From Bosea sp. F3-2 (lineage in GTDB: Bacteria; Pseudomonadota; Alphaproteobacteria; Rhizobiales; Beijerinckiaceae), in the NCBI RefSeq assembly GCF_008253865.1, contig NZ_CP042331.1, forward strand, positions 5,359,501 through 5,423,500: DNA of 64,000 nt, written 5' to 3'. Under the pieces are notes generated by a model. That model was not told the DNA's origin, searched no databases, and worked only from the letters and a program-made list of their open reading frames with translations. Position numbers and translations under genes: made by a program. The stretch's first letter is position 1. Every line of letters starts with the position of its first letter. Below, one piece after another: positions 41,890 to 55,117 of the stretch.

Positions 41890-41926
41890 CGATTTTGCAA
41901 TAAAATTTCGCCGCGGTGCAAAATCG
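41890..41926. promoter_or_regulatory. Inverted repeat between ltaE and gltB
   Basis: CGATTTTGCA and TGCAAAATCG are perfect 10-base inverted arms 17 bases apart, in the only AT-rich part of the ltaE-gltB spacer. Two-turn spacing of half-sites suggests a dimeric or Lrp-like regulator controlling gltB, ltaE or both. No regulator gene is nearby. Confidence 0.5.
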
Positions 41927-42025
41927 GCGCTTGTGCGTAGATTGGAATTCTGGCAAGTTCATTTCAATAGGACAGTGTTGCTGTCCCATTTTTCACCGCG
42001 CCGACCGAAAGCCGATGCAGGCTAG

Positions 42026-42349
42026 AGGTCGCGCCGTCGCAATGGAGCGGAGCATGACGAGGGGCAGGGCTAACGACGCCAAAGCCAACCGTACGTGCAC
42101 CGTCCGTAAAACGACGGGCTGAAGACAGGCGCAAGCGGGCGAGAGAACGCCCGGGGCGCCTGCGGAGGACGCGGGCGCGGTGGAAACAAAGCGCAAGCAA
42201 GCCTCTGACAAGACGATGGCCGAGCCGCCTGGCCTCATCCTTGCTGCCGACACGATGTCGGCACCGAGGGCTGAAGCGGCGAGGATTGTGGACTGACGGG
42301 TCTACCCGCCGGCGGCGCGCCAGCGGGTTCTGGGAAGCGGGGTTTGACG
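42026..42349 (+). other. Long GC-rich structured leader of gltBD with a 26-codon ORF
   Basis: About 320 bases upstream of gltB hold strong hairpins: CAGGCGC/GCGCCTG with an inner GGGCG/CGCCC (42126-42162) and TGCCGACA/TGTCGGCA (42245-42263). A 26-codon open frame (ATG 42042, stop 42122; opening MERSMTRGRANDAKANR) ends four bases before the first hairpin, the layout of a leader peptide with attenuation. I do not recognise a known riboswitch. It has some ANDA-like coding similarity to a tmRNA tag but not the rest of that molecule. The part between 41735 and 42025 shows only the inverted repeat noted separately. Confidence 0.5.
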
Positions 42350-47038
<4,689 letters not shown>

Positions 47039-47137
47039 GCGAACGCTACCTCGCCGGGGCCGTCTGCGGTCCCGGCACCTCGATCAGGTTAAGGCACGCG
47101 CACGGGGACGCCCCGCGCACACGGCGAGAGAAACGGC

Positions 47138-48562
47138 ATGGGCAAGGTCACAGGCTTTCTCGAATTCGACCGGCAGGAGCAGAAGTATCAGCTCGCCGGC
47201 GACCGCATCCGGCATTTCCGCGAGTTCACGCTCCCGCTGGAGGAGCGCGACGTCAAAAAGCAGGCGGCGCGCTGCATGGATTGCGGCATCCCCTTCTGCC
47301 ACGGCCCGACCGGCTGCCCGGTGCACAACCAGATCCCGGACTGGAACGAGCTGGTTTATTCCGGCGGCTGGGAGGACGCGCTGCGTAACCTCCACTCCAC
47401 CAACAACTTCCCGGAATTCACCGGCCGGATCTGCCCGGCGCCTTGCGAGGAAGCCTGCACGCTCAACCTCGAGAACATGCCGGTGACGATCAAGGCGATC
47501 GAGCAGGCGATCGCCGACAAGGGCTGGGAAGAGGGTTGGATCGCGCCCGAGATTCCGGCCAAGCGCACCGGAAAGCGCATCGCCATCGTCGGCTCGGGGC
47601 CGGCGGGAATGGCTGCGGCGCAGCAACTCGCCCGCGTCGGTCATGACGTGCATGTCTATGAGCGCGAGGCCAAGGCCGGCGGCCTGCTGCGCTACGGCAT
47701 TCCCGACTTCAAGATGGAGAAGAAGCACATCGATCGCCGGGTGAAGCAGATGGAGGCGGAGGGCGTCACCTTCCACTACAACGCCAATGTCGGCCTGACC
47801 CTGCCCTTCGCCACGCTCGTCGCCGAGCATGACGCGGTGCTGATGACGGGCGGGGCGGAAGCGCCGCGCGATCCCGGCTTGCCGGAGACCAACCTCGCCG
47901 GCGTGCATTACGCGATGCCCTACCTCACCCAGCAGAACAAGCGCACCGGCGACGAGGACATCTCGAACGAGGCTCCGATCCTGGCCGCCGGCAAGCATGT
48001 CGTGGTGGTCGGCGGCGGTGATACCGCTTCCGACTGCGTCGGCACCGCCTTCCGGCAGGGCGCGCTCTCGGTGACGCAGCTCGACATCCGGCCGATGGCG
48101 CCGGAGATGGAGGACAAGCTGACGGTCTGGCCGTATTGGCCGACCAAGTTCCGCACCTCCTCCTCGCAGGCCGAAGGCGCCGAACGCGAGTTCCAGGCGG
48201 CGACGCTCGGGCTCGAAGGCCGCAACGGCCGCCTGACCGGCGTGAAGTGTGCCCGCGTCGACGAGACGCGCAAGCCGATCCCCGGCACCGAATTCGTGCT
48301 CCAGGCTGATCTCTGCTTCCTGGCCATCGGCTTCGCCGGCTCGGTGATCGAGGGCATGATCGCGCAATCGGGCGCGGCGGTGGACAAGCGCGCCAACGTC
48401 GTCGCCAACGATCGCGATTACAAGACCAGCACCGACAAGGTCTTCGTCGCCGGCGACATGCGCCGCGGCCAGTCGCTCGTGGTCTGGGCGATCCGCGAAG
48501 GGCGCCAGGCGGCGCACGCCATCGACAAGGAGCTGATGGGCGCGACGATCCTGCCGGTGTGA
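47138..48562 (+). CDS. gltD: Glutamate synthase (NADPH), small subunit
   Basis: A 474-residue flavoprotein that passes electrons from NADPH to GltB. N-terminal cysteines for two 4Fe-4S clusters are clear (CMDCGIPFCH, GCPVHN, ICPAPCEEACT), followed by an FAD motif (IAIVGSGPAGMAAAQQLAR) and an NADPH motif (VVVVGGGDTASDCVG). Length is normal for proteobacterial GltD. It begins with GAGAGAAACGGC before the ATG and is cotranscribed with gltB. Confidence 0.97.
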   Translation: MGKVTGFLEFDRQEQKYQLAGDRIRHFREFTLPLEERDVKKQAARCMDCGIPFCHGPTGCPVHNQIPDWNELVYSGGWEDALRNLHSTNNFPEFTGRICPAPCEEACTLNLENMPVTIKAIEQAIADKGWEEGWIAPEIPAKRTGKRIAIVGSGPAGMAAAQQLARVGHDVHVYEREAKAGGLLRYGIPDFKMEKKHIDRRVKQMEAEGVTFHYNANVGLTLPFATLVAEHDAVLMTGGAEAPRDPGLPETNLAGVHYAMPYLTQQNKRTGDEDISNEAPILAAGKHVVVVGGGDTASDCVGTAFRQGALSVTQLDIRPMAPEMEDKLTVWPYWPTKFRTSSSQAEGAEREFQAATLGLEGRNGRLTGVKCARVDETRKPIPGTEFVLQADLCFLAIGFAGSVIEGMIAQSGAAVDKRANVVANDRDYKTSTDKVFVAGDMRRGQSLVVWAIREGRQAAHAIDKELMGATILPV

Positions 48563-48611
48563 GGGCGTTGCCCTCCATCGCGAGAGCCTGCTGATTTTCG
48601 GTAGAAACGCG

Positions 48612-48642
48612 CCGTCATTCCGGGCTTGCCCCGGAATGACGG
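48612..48642. repeat. Minimal type A palindrome
   Basis: CCGTCATTCCGGG and CCCGGAATGACGG enclose only CTTGC. These are the ends of the longer type A repeats without any body, so it may be an internal-deletion product or the ancestral unit. It lies 50 bp after gltD and could act as its terminator-like hairpin. Confidence 0.85.
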
Positions 48643-48723
48643 GACCGGTTCCGTGAAAATCCAGCATGCTCTATCGTCGCGCGTCCCATCAGACGCGAAG
48701 TGGCGATCTATCCCTTTGTTTAA

Positions 48724-48769
48724 GCATCGGATTTCTCCAGAAAGTGGATTCCACTTTTCGGTCCGATGC
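48724..48769. repeat. Palindromic repeat, type C
   Basis: GCATCGGA and TCCGATGC (with a few inner mismatches) flank inner arms AGTGGA and TCCACT. The sequence GCATCGGATTTCTCC resembles a dispersed rhizobial intergenic palindrome. It sits just after the end of the methyltransferase gene. Confidence 0.7.
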
Positions 48770-48784
48770 CATAGCGCAATTCAA

Positions 48785-49444
48785 TCACCAAATGCCCGGG
48801 ATGAGCCGCCACCGGACCCGCGCGGCGTAATCCGAATAGCCTGCGAGCTCCGCCTGCAGAATTCGATCCTCCGTGATCGTGCGATAGAGCAGAAACGGCA
48901 GGCTGGAGATCACAATGAGCGCAGCCGCGAGCCACGATCCGAGTGCGGGTCCGCTTGCCGCGATAATCAGAATCCCGGCGGTGTATCCGGGATGGCGGAC
49001 GAAGGCGTAGGGTCCCGTGGTGACGACGTGGTGACCACGGTCGGTCTGGATGCGGATGACCGAGGAGAAAAACCGGTTCACATGCATAGCCCAGAGCGCC
49101 AGGGCGTAACCGGCCCCGACCGCGAACAGGCAAATGCCTTGCAGCCAGCCGGGCACGTCGTCGCTCCAATGGAAGCGACCACGGTCGAGCCCGGCAACGA
49201 TCCAATGCAAGAGCAGAACCAGCGAGAACAGCCTCAACGCGAGCGGCGGCCTGTTGCCGCCCGGCCGCATGCGTTCGCGCAGGAGGTCCGGATCGAGCGC
49301 CGCGAACGAAACGATCATGACGACGGCGAGGATTGCCAGATACGTCCAAAAGCCCGGGATGGTGACCGTGCCCGCTGCTGCGAACAAGGCGGTGGCCGCA
49401 GCGACCACGAACAAGCCTGCCTGTAGGTAAGCCGAGATTGGCAT
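48785..49444 (-). CDS. Isoprenylcysteine carboxyl methyltransferase-family membrane protein
   Basis: A 219-residue integral membrane protein with about six hydrophobic segments and the ICMT/PEMT/NnrU C-terminal signature: VTTGPYAFVRHPGYTAGIL near residue 140 and a late ITEDRILQAELAGYSDYAARV. In this family RHPxY and the acidic ExxL segment bind S-adenosylmethionine. Bacteria have no prenylated proteins of the eukaryotic type, so it more likely methylates a lipid or small molecule. It stands alone between gltD and the YciI-like gene. Confidence 0.85.
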   Translation of the reverse strand: MPISAYLQAGLFVVAAATALFAAAGTVTIPGFWTYLAILAVVMIVSFAALDPDLLRERMRPGGNRPPLALRLFSLVLLLHWIVAGLDRGRFHWSDDVPGWLQGICLFAVGAGYALALWAMHVNRFFSSVIRIQTDRGHHVVTTGPYAFVRHPGYTAGILIIAASGPALGSWLAAALIVISSLPFLLYRTITEDRILQAELAGYSDYAARVRWRLIPGIW

Positions 49445-49521
49445 CCGCTACTATACCATTTCAGAGGAAGCGAAGTGGTGCCACGGGTTGAGAGCGGACG
49501 CTGGCGCTCGCAGCGAGGCCG

Positions 49522-49854
49522 CTACCCCGGTTCCTCCAGCGGCCAGACCTCGACGACGCCATGCGCGATGGCGCAGGGGACCCGTGAAACCAGATCGATG
49601 GCTTCGTTGAGATCGGCGGCCTCGATGATGGCGAAACCGGCCACGGGCAGCTGCGACGACATGAAGGCACCGTTCTGCGTCCGGACCCCGGAGGCGTCGG
49701 GGTTGCGCACCTGAACCGGTTGCCCGGCGATGCCGATCACGGCGCCGCGTTCGACGAGCGCCGCATCCTGGGCGTGGGCTGCGTCACGGATGGCAGGGGC
49801 CGTGCGGTCGTAGCCGGCCCGGTCGCCATAGCCGATCGTCACGAATTTCGGCAT
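49522..49854 (-). CDS. YciI-like (DGPF-type) small protein
   Basis: A 110-residue protein of the YCII-related group, recognised by the C-terminal block PVAGFAIIEAADLNEAIDLVSRVPCA followed by HGVVEVWPL. The fold is a ferredoxin-like dimer; members often accompany ECF sigma factors, but no sigma factor is present here. The function is unknown. Ordinary codon use and a clear start (ATG 49854) support a real gene. It is transcribed away from the ABC-F gene. Confidence 0.85.
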   Translation of the reverse strand: MPKFVTIGYGDRAGYDRTAPAIRDAAHAQDAALVERGAVIGIAGQPVQVRNPDASGVRTQNGAFMSSQLPVAGFAIIEAADLNEAIDLVSRVPCAIAHGVVEVWPLEEPG

Positions 49855-50185
49855 CGCCTGGCCTCCTCTTACGGATGATCAATCCATCGCAGACGAGGCA
49901 GTTCCGTCGGTGCCGCACCGGGCGCTTCGCGAGTGACCGGCGCCGCGATGGCGATCGCCATGCCGTGGACGCACTGTTCATCCGGCTCGATGCCGCTATG
50001 GTTGCGGCCATGGAATCGAAACAGAGGGGGAAGCTGGCGCTGAGCCAGGGCTTCCATTTCCGCACCCGAGGACCTGTTTCCGCCCCGCGCCTCATCTCGC
50101 GGGGCTGATCGGGAACGCATCGTCGTCTCATCGTCAGCCCTTTTCGGCGCCTTCGCTTGCGCCTGCCTGACTTCATGAGATTCCG
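49855..50185. other. Spacer between YciI-like and ABC-F genes, no gene seen
   Basis: About 330 bases between divergent genes. Short open frames here have no family features. The last 100 bases before 50186 would be the ABC-F leader; I see no clear uORF or terminator-antiterminator pair of the type that controls antibiotic-resistance ABC-F genes. Nothing else is recognisable. Confidence 0.5.
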
Positions 50186-51700
50186 ATGTCCCTGATTGCC
50201 ATCAAAGACCTTTCGCTCGTCCGTAGCGCGCCGCTCTTCGCCGGCCTCAACCTCGCCATCGCCAAGGGCGACCGCCTCGGTCTCGTCGCCGCCAATGGCC
50301 GCGGCAAATCCTCGCTTCTGCGCATCCTGGCCAGTGAGGAAGAGGCGACGGGCGGGACGCTGACCCGTGCTCGCGGCCTCGTCACCGCCTTCGCGCCGCA
50401 GGACCCGCCCGAGCGGCTGCTGCCGATGAGCTTCTACGAGGCGGTGCACGACGCGCTCGACGCTGAGGCTGCCGAAACCGAGAGCTGGCGGGTCGACGTG
50501 CTGCTCGACGACCTCACGGTCGAGGAAAGCCTGCGCGGCCGGGCCGTCCGCAGCCTGTCGGGCGGCTGGCAGCGAACGATGCTGCTGGCGCGGGCTGCTG
50601 TGGTCGAGCCCGATCTGCTGCTGCTGGACGAGCCGACCAACCATCTCGACCTCGAACGGATCGGCTTGCTGCAACGCTTCCTTGCCGCCCTGCCGCGCGA
50701 CTGCGCCGTCGTCGCCGCGAGCCATGACCGCGCCTTCCTCGACGATATCGGCACCCGCACCCTGTTCCTGCGCCCGACGGAAAGCGCCGATTTCGCCTTG
50801 CCCTATTCGCGGGCACTGCAGGCGCTGGAGGAACGCGACGCGGCGCGGGGCCGGCAGTTCGAGAACGACATGCGCAAGGTCCGGGCGTTGCGGCAGCAGG
50901 CGGCCAAGCTCAAGAATATCGGCATCAATTCCGGCTCCGACCTGCTGGTGGTCAAGACCAAGCAATTGTCCGAGCGGGCCGACAAGCTGGAGGAGAGTGC
51001 CCGGCCGGCGCACAAGGAGCGCTCGGCCGGGGCGATCCGGCTCGTCAATAGCGGCACCCATGCCAAGGCGCTGGTGGCGATCAAGGATACGGGGATAGCC
51101 ACGCCGGACGGCCGGTCGCTCTTCCGCACCGGGCAGCTCTGGATCGAGAACGGCGATCGCATCGCGTTGCTCGGCGCCAATGGCAGCGGCAAGACACGCT
51201 TCGTCACGCGGCTGCGGGCAGCCCTCGACGGATCAGATGCGGATATCCGCGCCGCCGCGAGCCTGAAGGCCGGCTTCTCCGATCAGGCGCTCTCGCAGCT
51301 CGATGCCTGGCCGACGCCATGGGCGGCCGTCAAAGGCGCGAGCGATGTCGGCGACCAGCTGGCGCGAACGCTGCTCGCCGGAGCCGGCATCGCCAGCGAG
51401 GCACAGGGCGCGCCGCTCGCCCGGTTGTCGGGAGGCCAGAGAGCGCGGCTCGCGATGCTGCTGCTGCGCCTGGCCCAGCCGAATTTCTACCTGCTGGACG
51501 AGCCGACCAACCATCTCGACATCGAAGGGCAGGACATGCTGGAGCGCGAGCTCACCGAGCATGGCGCGGCCTGCCTGCTGGTCAGCCATGATCGGGCTTT
51601 CGTCCGCGCCGTGGCGACGCGAATCTGGGTGATCACCGGCAAGAAACTCGTCGAGGTCGATGATCCCGACCCCGTCTTCGATAGGCTGATGGCGGGCTGA
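50186..51700 (+). CDS. ABC-F family ATPase
   Basis: A 504-residue soluble protein with two ABC domains and no membrane segment. Domain 1: Walker A AANGRGKSS, signature LSGGWQRTM, Walker B LLLLDEPTNHLD. Domain 2: Walker A GANGSGKTR, signature LSGGQRARL, Walker B FYLLDEPTNHLD. The linker between them (about residues 225-290) is a charged helix pair that would reach the ribosomal P site. ABC-F proteins act on ribosomes as translation factors or protect them from antibiotics; which applies here cannot be told from motifs. It converges on the DUF459 gene with two bases between stops. Confidence 0.92.
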   Translation: MSLIAIKDLSLVRSAPLFAGLNLAIAKGDRLGLVAANGRGKSSLLRILASEEEATGGTLTRARGLVTAFAPQDPPERLLPMSFYEAVHDALDAEAAETESWRVDVLLDDLTVEESLRGRAVRSLSGGWQRTMLLARAAVVEPDLLLLDEPTNHLDLERIGLLQRFLAALPRDCAVVAASHDRAFLDDIGTRTLFLRPTESADFALPYSRALQALEERDAARGRQFENDMRKVRALRQQAAKLKNIGINSGSDLLVVKTKQLSERADKLEESARPAHKERSAGAIRLVNSGTHAKALVAIKDTGIATPDGRSLFRTGQLWIENGDRIALLGANGSGKTRFVTRLRAALDGSDADIRAAASLKAGFSDQALSQLDAWPTPWAAVKGASDVGDQLARTLLAGAGIASEAQGAPLARLSGGQRARLAMLLLRLAQPNFYLLDEPTNHLDIEGQDMLERELTEHGAACLLVSHDRAFVRAVATRIWVITGKKLVEVDDPDPVFDRLMAG

Positions 51701-51702
51701 GC

Positions 51703-52902
51703 TCAGCGCGGCCAGCGATAATCATCGAGACGGCCAGGGATCGGATCGGGCGCGATGCCCTGGCCGAAGACGCGCTCGAGCTGCAGCGCGGCGTCGCCCC
51801 GCCCGCGCGCCTCGGTGATCGAGGCCAGCAACGGCTGCCCGGCTGTCGCGGCCTGCCCGGTCAGCGGCTGGATGGGCCCCGCCAGCGGGCGGGCCTGCAG
51901 CGCCGGGGGCAGGCCAATCGTCGGAATGCCGGCGACCATCTGATCGATCAGGCGCTCGACGCCGCCGGGCTGCAGTTCCGGCGCGGCCGGAGCCCCCGTC
52001 TCGGGCGAGACGGGCAGGGCGATCACGCTGTTCTGCGGCGCCGCCTCGATGATCCGGCGGATGACGAGATCGACGAAATGGGCGGCCTTGCGGGCGCCGG
52101 CGGCGGTGAAATGGATGCCGTCGCCGAGGCGCAGCCGCGTCGGCTGGCCGGAAACGTCCGGGCCCGTCGCGGTGTAGCGGTTCTCGGCATCGACGAAGCC
52201 GCCCCATAGATCGACATATTGCCCGCCGGCCTTCTCGACGCGCTGGCGGTAGAGTTCGTTGAACGAGACGAAATCAGCCGAGAGCCGGCCGTTCTGGACC
52301 GGCGGAGCGCCGACCCAGATCAACGGGATGCGGCGGGCTGCGAAAGCGTTGGCGACGAGATCGATCCGGTCGCGATAGAGTTCGAGCCAGCGTGGGCTTA
52401 AGGGGTCATGGACGGTCTCGCCCTCGCGGATCGATTGCCGGTCGTTGAGGCCGATCAGCATGACGCCGAGGGTGATCTTCTGGTCGCCGGCCAGGATCTC
52501 GGAAACCGCTTTCGGCCAGTCGTAGAAGTCGGTCCGAACGAGGCCCGAATCCGGCTTGGACTTGTGGATCACCTCGACATCGAGACGATCGTTGAGGGCA
52601 TCGTCGAGGCCGCTGGCGAGGAGGTTGGCGAGCGAGTCCCCCATCACGACGATGTGGTGGGCGACATCGACCTTGGGGATGACCGGATCGTCGCGGACGA
52701 TGACGGGGGCCTCGCGACGGCGGACGACGACAGGGGCGACACGCTGGCGGGGTTGCGGTGCCGCGCGCTGTGGGGCGGCCGGCAATTGCCAGAAGAGCTG
52801 GAAGAGGTTGCGCTGTTGCGGCTGGGCAAGGGTGGTCGGCCCGCCCGTGATCAGGAGCAGGCAGGCGGCAGTGAGAACCAAGGCGAGCGAACGCAGACGC
52901 AT
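51703..52902 (-). CDS. DUF459 SGNH-fold exported protein
   Basis: A 399-residue protein with a signal peptide (LRSLALVLTAACLLLITGG) and a proline/arginine-rich linker. The SGNH-type domain has block I HIVVMGDSLANLLASG near residue 100, an Asn block in VMLIGLNDRQ and the C-terminal DGIHFTAAGARK containing the D-x-x-H pair. DUF459 proteins are common in Rhizobiales and are thought to deacylate or modify cell-wall or surface polymers. The last about 90 residues are disordered. It lies 59 bp downstream of a lytic transglycosylase, which suggests a peptidoglycan role. I chose the ATG at 52902 because it starts the signal peptide. Confidence 0.85.
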   Translation of the reverse strand: MRLRSLALVLTAACLLLITGGPTTLAQPQQRNLFQLFWQLPAAPQRAAPQPRQRVAPVVVRRREAPVIVRDDPVIPKVDVAHHIVVMGDSLANLLASGLDDALNDRLDVEVIHKSKPDSGLVRTDFYDWPKAVSEILAGDQKITLGVMLIGLNDRQSIREGETVHDPLSPRWLELYRDRIDLVANAFAARRIPLIWVGAPPVQNGRLSADFVSFNELYRQRVEKAGGQYVDLWGGFVDAENRYTATGPDVSGQPTRLRLGDGIHFTAAGARKAAHFVDLVIRRIIEAAPQNSVIALPVSPETGAPAAPELQPGGVERLIDQMVAGIPTIGLPPALQARPLAGPIQPLTGQAATAGQPLLASITEARGRGDAALQLERVFGQGIAPDPIPGRLDDYRWPR

Positions 52903-52961
52903 CTGCCTATCCGATCCAGCGGCCCCCATGCTGGGCACTATAGGGCGGAGCGGCCCGAAAG

Positions 52962-54194
52962 TCAGCGCTTGCCACGCATCCGCGCCAGCAGGGCCGGCGT
53001 CGGATAGCCGTCCGGGATCTCGCCGGCGCTGATCTGGTACTGGCGCACGGCCTCCCGTGTGCCGGTGCCGATGCGCCCGTCGGCGTCGTGATTGTAGAAG
53101 CCGAGCGCCTTCAGCCGATGCTGCAGGTCCCGGGTCGCCGCCATGTCGAGGCGAGGGGCCTTGACCGGCCAGTCGGCCTGGATCGCCGGGCGGCCCATGA
53201 TGCGGTCGCCGAGATGGCCAACGGCGAGCGCATAGGCGTCCGAGGAGTTGTACTTCTTGATGACGTCGAAATTGGCGGTGAGCAGCATCACCGGGCCGCT
53301 ATGCCCTGCGGGATAGAACAGGCGGCCTTCGCCGGAGGAGGGCAGACGGCCGCCATCGACGCGGCGCACGCCGGCCGAGGCGAAGGCGGAGAAGCTCGCC
53401 TTGTTGAGGCGGTGGTCGAAGCCGCCCGGCAGCGTCACTTCCATGCCCCAGGGCAGGCCGGGCACCCAGCCATAGCCCTTGAGGTAGTTGGCGGTGGAGG
53501 CGATGGCGTCGCTCGACGAGTTCCAGATGTCGGCATGGCCGTTGCCGGTCCAGTCGACGGCATATTTCATGTAGCTCGACGGCATGAACTGGGTGTGGCC
53601 CATGGCGCCGGCCCAGGAGCCGCGCAGCTCGCTGCGCTCGGCATAGCCTTTCTCGATCAGCTCGAGCGCGGTCAGCAGCTCGTCGCGGAAGAAGTCGCCG
53701 CGATAGCGGATCGAGGCGAGAGTCGCCAGCGAGCGGATGACGTCCTTGCCGCCCTTGAAGGAGCCGTAATTGGTCTCCATGCCCCAGACGCCGAGGACGA
53801 CCTCCTTGGGAACGCCGTAGCGGGCTTCGACCTGCGCGAGAACGGCTGCGTTCTCGGCGGCAGCATCGCGGCCGCGCTGGATGCGGGCGCCGCCGACGGC
53901 ATTCTCCAGATAGCTCCAGATCGGAGCGCTGAACTCGGCCTGCTTCTTGGTCAGGGCGACGATGGAAGCGTCCGGCGTCACGCCGCGAAAGGCGAGGTCG
54001 AACGTCGCGCGTGAGATGCCGCGCGCCTGCGCCTGCGGCCAGAGCCGCTGCAGGAAGATGTCGAAGGAGGCGCTCGCCGGCGTCGCCTGCGCATTGCGGG
54101 CATGGGCGCCGGACACGTTGATCGACCCGGTCGTCTGCGCCAGCGCAGGTGCCAGGCTGATCAAGGCCGAAGCTGCGATGACGGACAGGCGCAT
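52962..54194 (-). CDS. Lytic murein transglycosylase (MltB type) with peptidoglycan-binding domain
   Basis: A 410-residue exported enzyme that cleaves peptidoglycan glycan strands, leaving anhydro-MurNAc ends. It has a signal peptide (LSVIAASALISLAPALA), an SLT_2 catalytic domain with the catalytic glutamate in GVWGMETNYGSF and the blocks SWAGAMGHTQFMPSSY and IASTANYLKGYGW, then a C-terminal PG_binding_1 repeat (LQHRLKALGFYNHDADGRIG). There is no lipobox, so it is periplasmic rather than outer-membrane bound. The ATG at 54194 follows AGGGAG. Confidence 0.93.
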   Translation of the reverse strand: MRLSVIAASALISLAPALAQTTGSINVSGAHARNAQATPASASFDIFLQRLWPQAQARGISRATFDLAFRGVTPDASIVALTKKQAEFSAPIWSYLENAVGGARIQRGRDAAAENAAVLAQVEARYGVPKEVVLGVWGMETNYGSFKGGKDVIRSLATLASIRYRGDFFRDELLTALELIEKGYAERSELRGSWAGAMGHTQFMPSSYMKYAVDWTGNGHADIWNSSSDAIASTANYLKGYGWVPGLPWGMEVTLPGGFDHRLNKASFSAFASAGVRRVDGGRLPSSGEGRLFYPAGHSGPVMLLTANFDVIKKYNSSDAYALAVGHLGDRIMGRPAIQADWPVKAPRLDMAATRDLQHRLKALGFYNHDADGRIGTGTREAVRQYQISAGEIPDGYPTPALLARMRGKR

Positions 54195-54534
54195 GGACAC
54201 TCCCTGCAGATGCTGGATGGAAACACCATCACAGCGCCTGAACAAGATTAACCGTAGGTTAAGCCCGGTGTCAGCTGGGCGCCAGCGCGGCAATTTGACA
54301 AGCCCGGGCGATTGGCGGATTCTGATCCAATGTATAGCGCCTCTCCGTTCCGCCGCGGTCTGCACCGCTCGGGCAACCTCATCGCGGGCTTCTAGCCCCG
54401 GGTCTGTCGCGCTTGGCGCCTCCGGCTCGGGGGCGCTTCCTCTGCACCTGTTCACCTGCGAGTTCGACCTTTGATTCCGCGCGGCTTTGCGTCCGCCGGC
54501 AGGTGCTCGCCTTTTCGATGAAAGACTTGATCCG
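54195..54534. other. Divergent spacer between transglycosylase and rnk, no gene seen
   Basis: 340 bases between divergent genes. A GC hairpin-like stretch is present near 54418-54440 (GGCGCC and GGGGCGC). No promoter element stands out and no open frame has coding character. Confidence 0.45.
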
Positions 54535-54945
54535 ATGACCGCCAAGCGTCCTGCCATCACTGTCACGGCAGCGGACCATGCCATGCTGAGCCGCATCGCG
54601 GCCGGCGCGGCCAACACCATGCCGGAGCTTGCCGCCGAGCTGACCCATGAGCTCGACCGCGCCCGCATCCTGCCGGAGGGGCGGGTTTCGGTCGATCATG
54701 CCCGGATCGGCAGCGTGATCGTCTATCGTGACGAGAGCACCAAGCGGGAAACCACCGTCACGCTGGTCTGGCCGCAGGACGCCAATATCGAGAAGAACCG
54801 CATCTCGGTGATGACGCCGATCGGCGTCGCGCTGATCGGCATGGCGGCCGAGCGTTCGATCGACTGGACGACGCGCTCGGGCGATGTGAAGCGCCTGACC
54901 GTGCTGGAAGTGCGCGAGCCGGTCGGCGAGGATACGGCCGCCTGA
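54535..54945 (+). CDS. rnk: Regulator of nucleoside diphosphate kinase (GreA/GreB C-terminal fold)
   Basis: A 136-residue Rnk-type protein: a short N-terminal coiled coil (DHAMLSRIAAGAANTMPELAAE) and the GreA/GreB C-terminal fold (HARIGSVIVYRDESTKRETTV and ISVMTPIGVALIGMAAERSIDW). The coiled coil is far shorter than in GreA, as in Rnk, which binds RNA polymerase without transcript cleavage activity. I chose the ATG at 54535; upstream codons in frame show no family similarity. A type A repeat follows the gene. Confidence 0.88.
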   Translation: MTAKRPAITVTAADHAMLSRIAAGAANTMPELAAELTHELDRARILPEGRVSVDHARIGSVIVYRDESTKRETTVTLVWPQDANIEKNRISVMTPIGVALIGMAAERSIDWTTRSGDVKRLTVLEVREPVGEDTAA

Positions 54946-54978
54946 CGCCGAAATGTGCTGCCTTCAACCGGAAACGCA

Positions 54979-55085
54979 CCGTCATTCCGGGCGAAGCGCA
55001 GCGAAGACCCGGAATCCATCGTGAACGCGACGCTCTACGATGGATTCCGGATCGGCACCGCTTCGCGGCTTGTCCGGAATGACGG
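54979..55085. repeat. Palindromic intergenic repeat, type A
   Basis: Outer arms CCGTCATTCCGG and CCGGAATGACGG; inner arms CCGGAATCCATCG and CGATGGATTCCGG (one base shifted). It separates the convergent rnk and galE genes and is the closest relative of the copy at 39488. Confidence 0.9.
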
Positions 55086-55117
55086 TGTGTTTTCAGGAAT
55101 GCAGCGTGCTCCGCAGC

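Noticed and set aside
42042..42122. tmRNA tag-like ANDA sequence in the gltB leader
   Set aside because: The short frame does not end in an Ala-Ala type tag, and no tRNA-like acceptor domain or pseudoknot is seen nearby.
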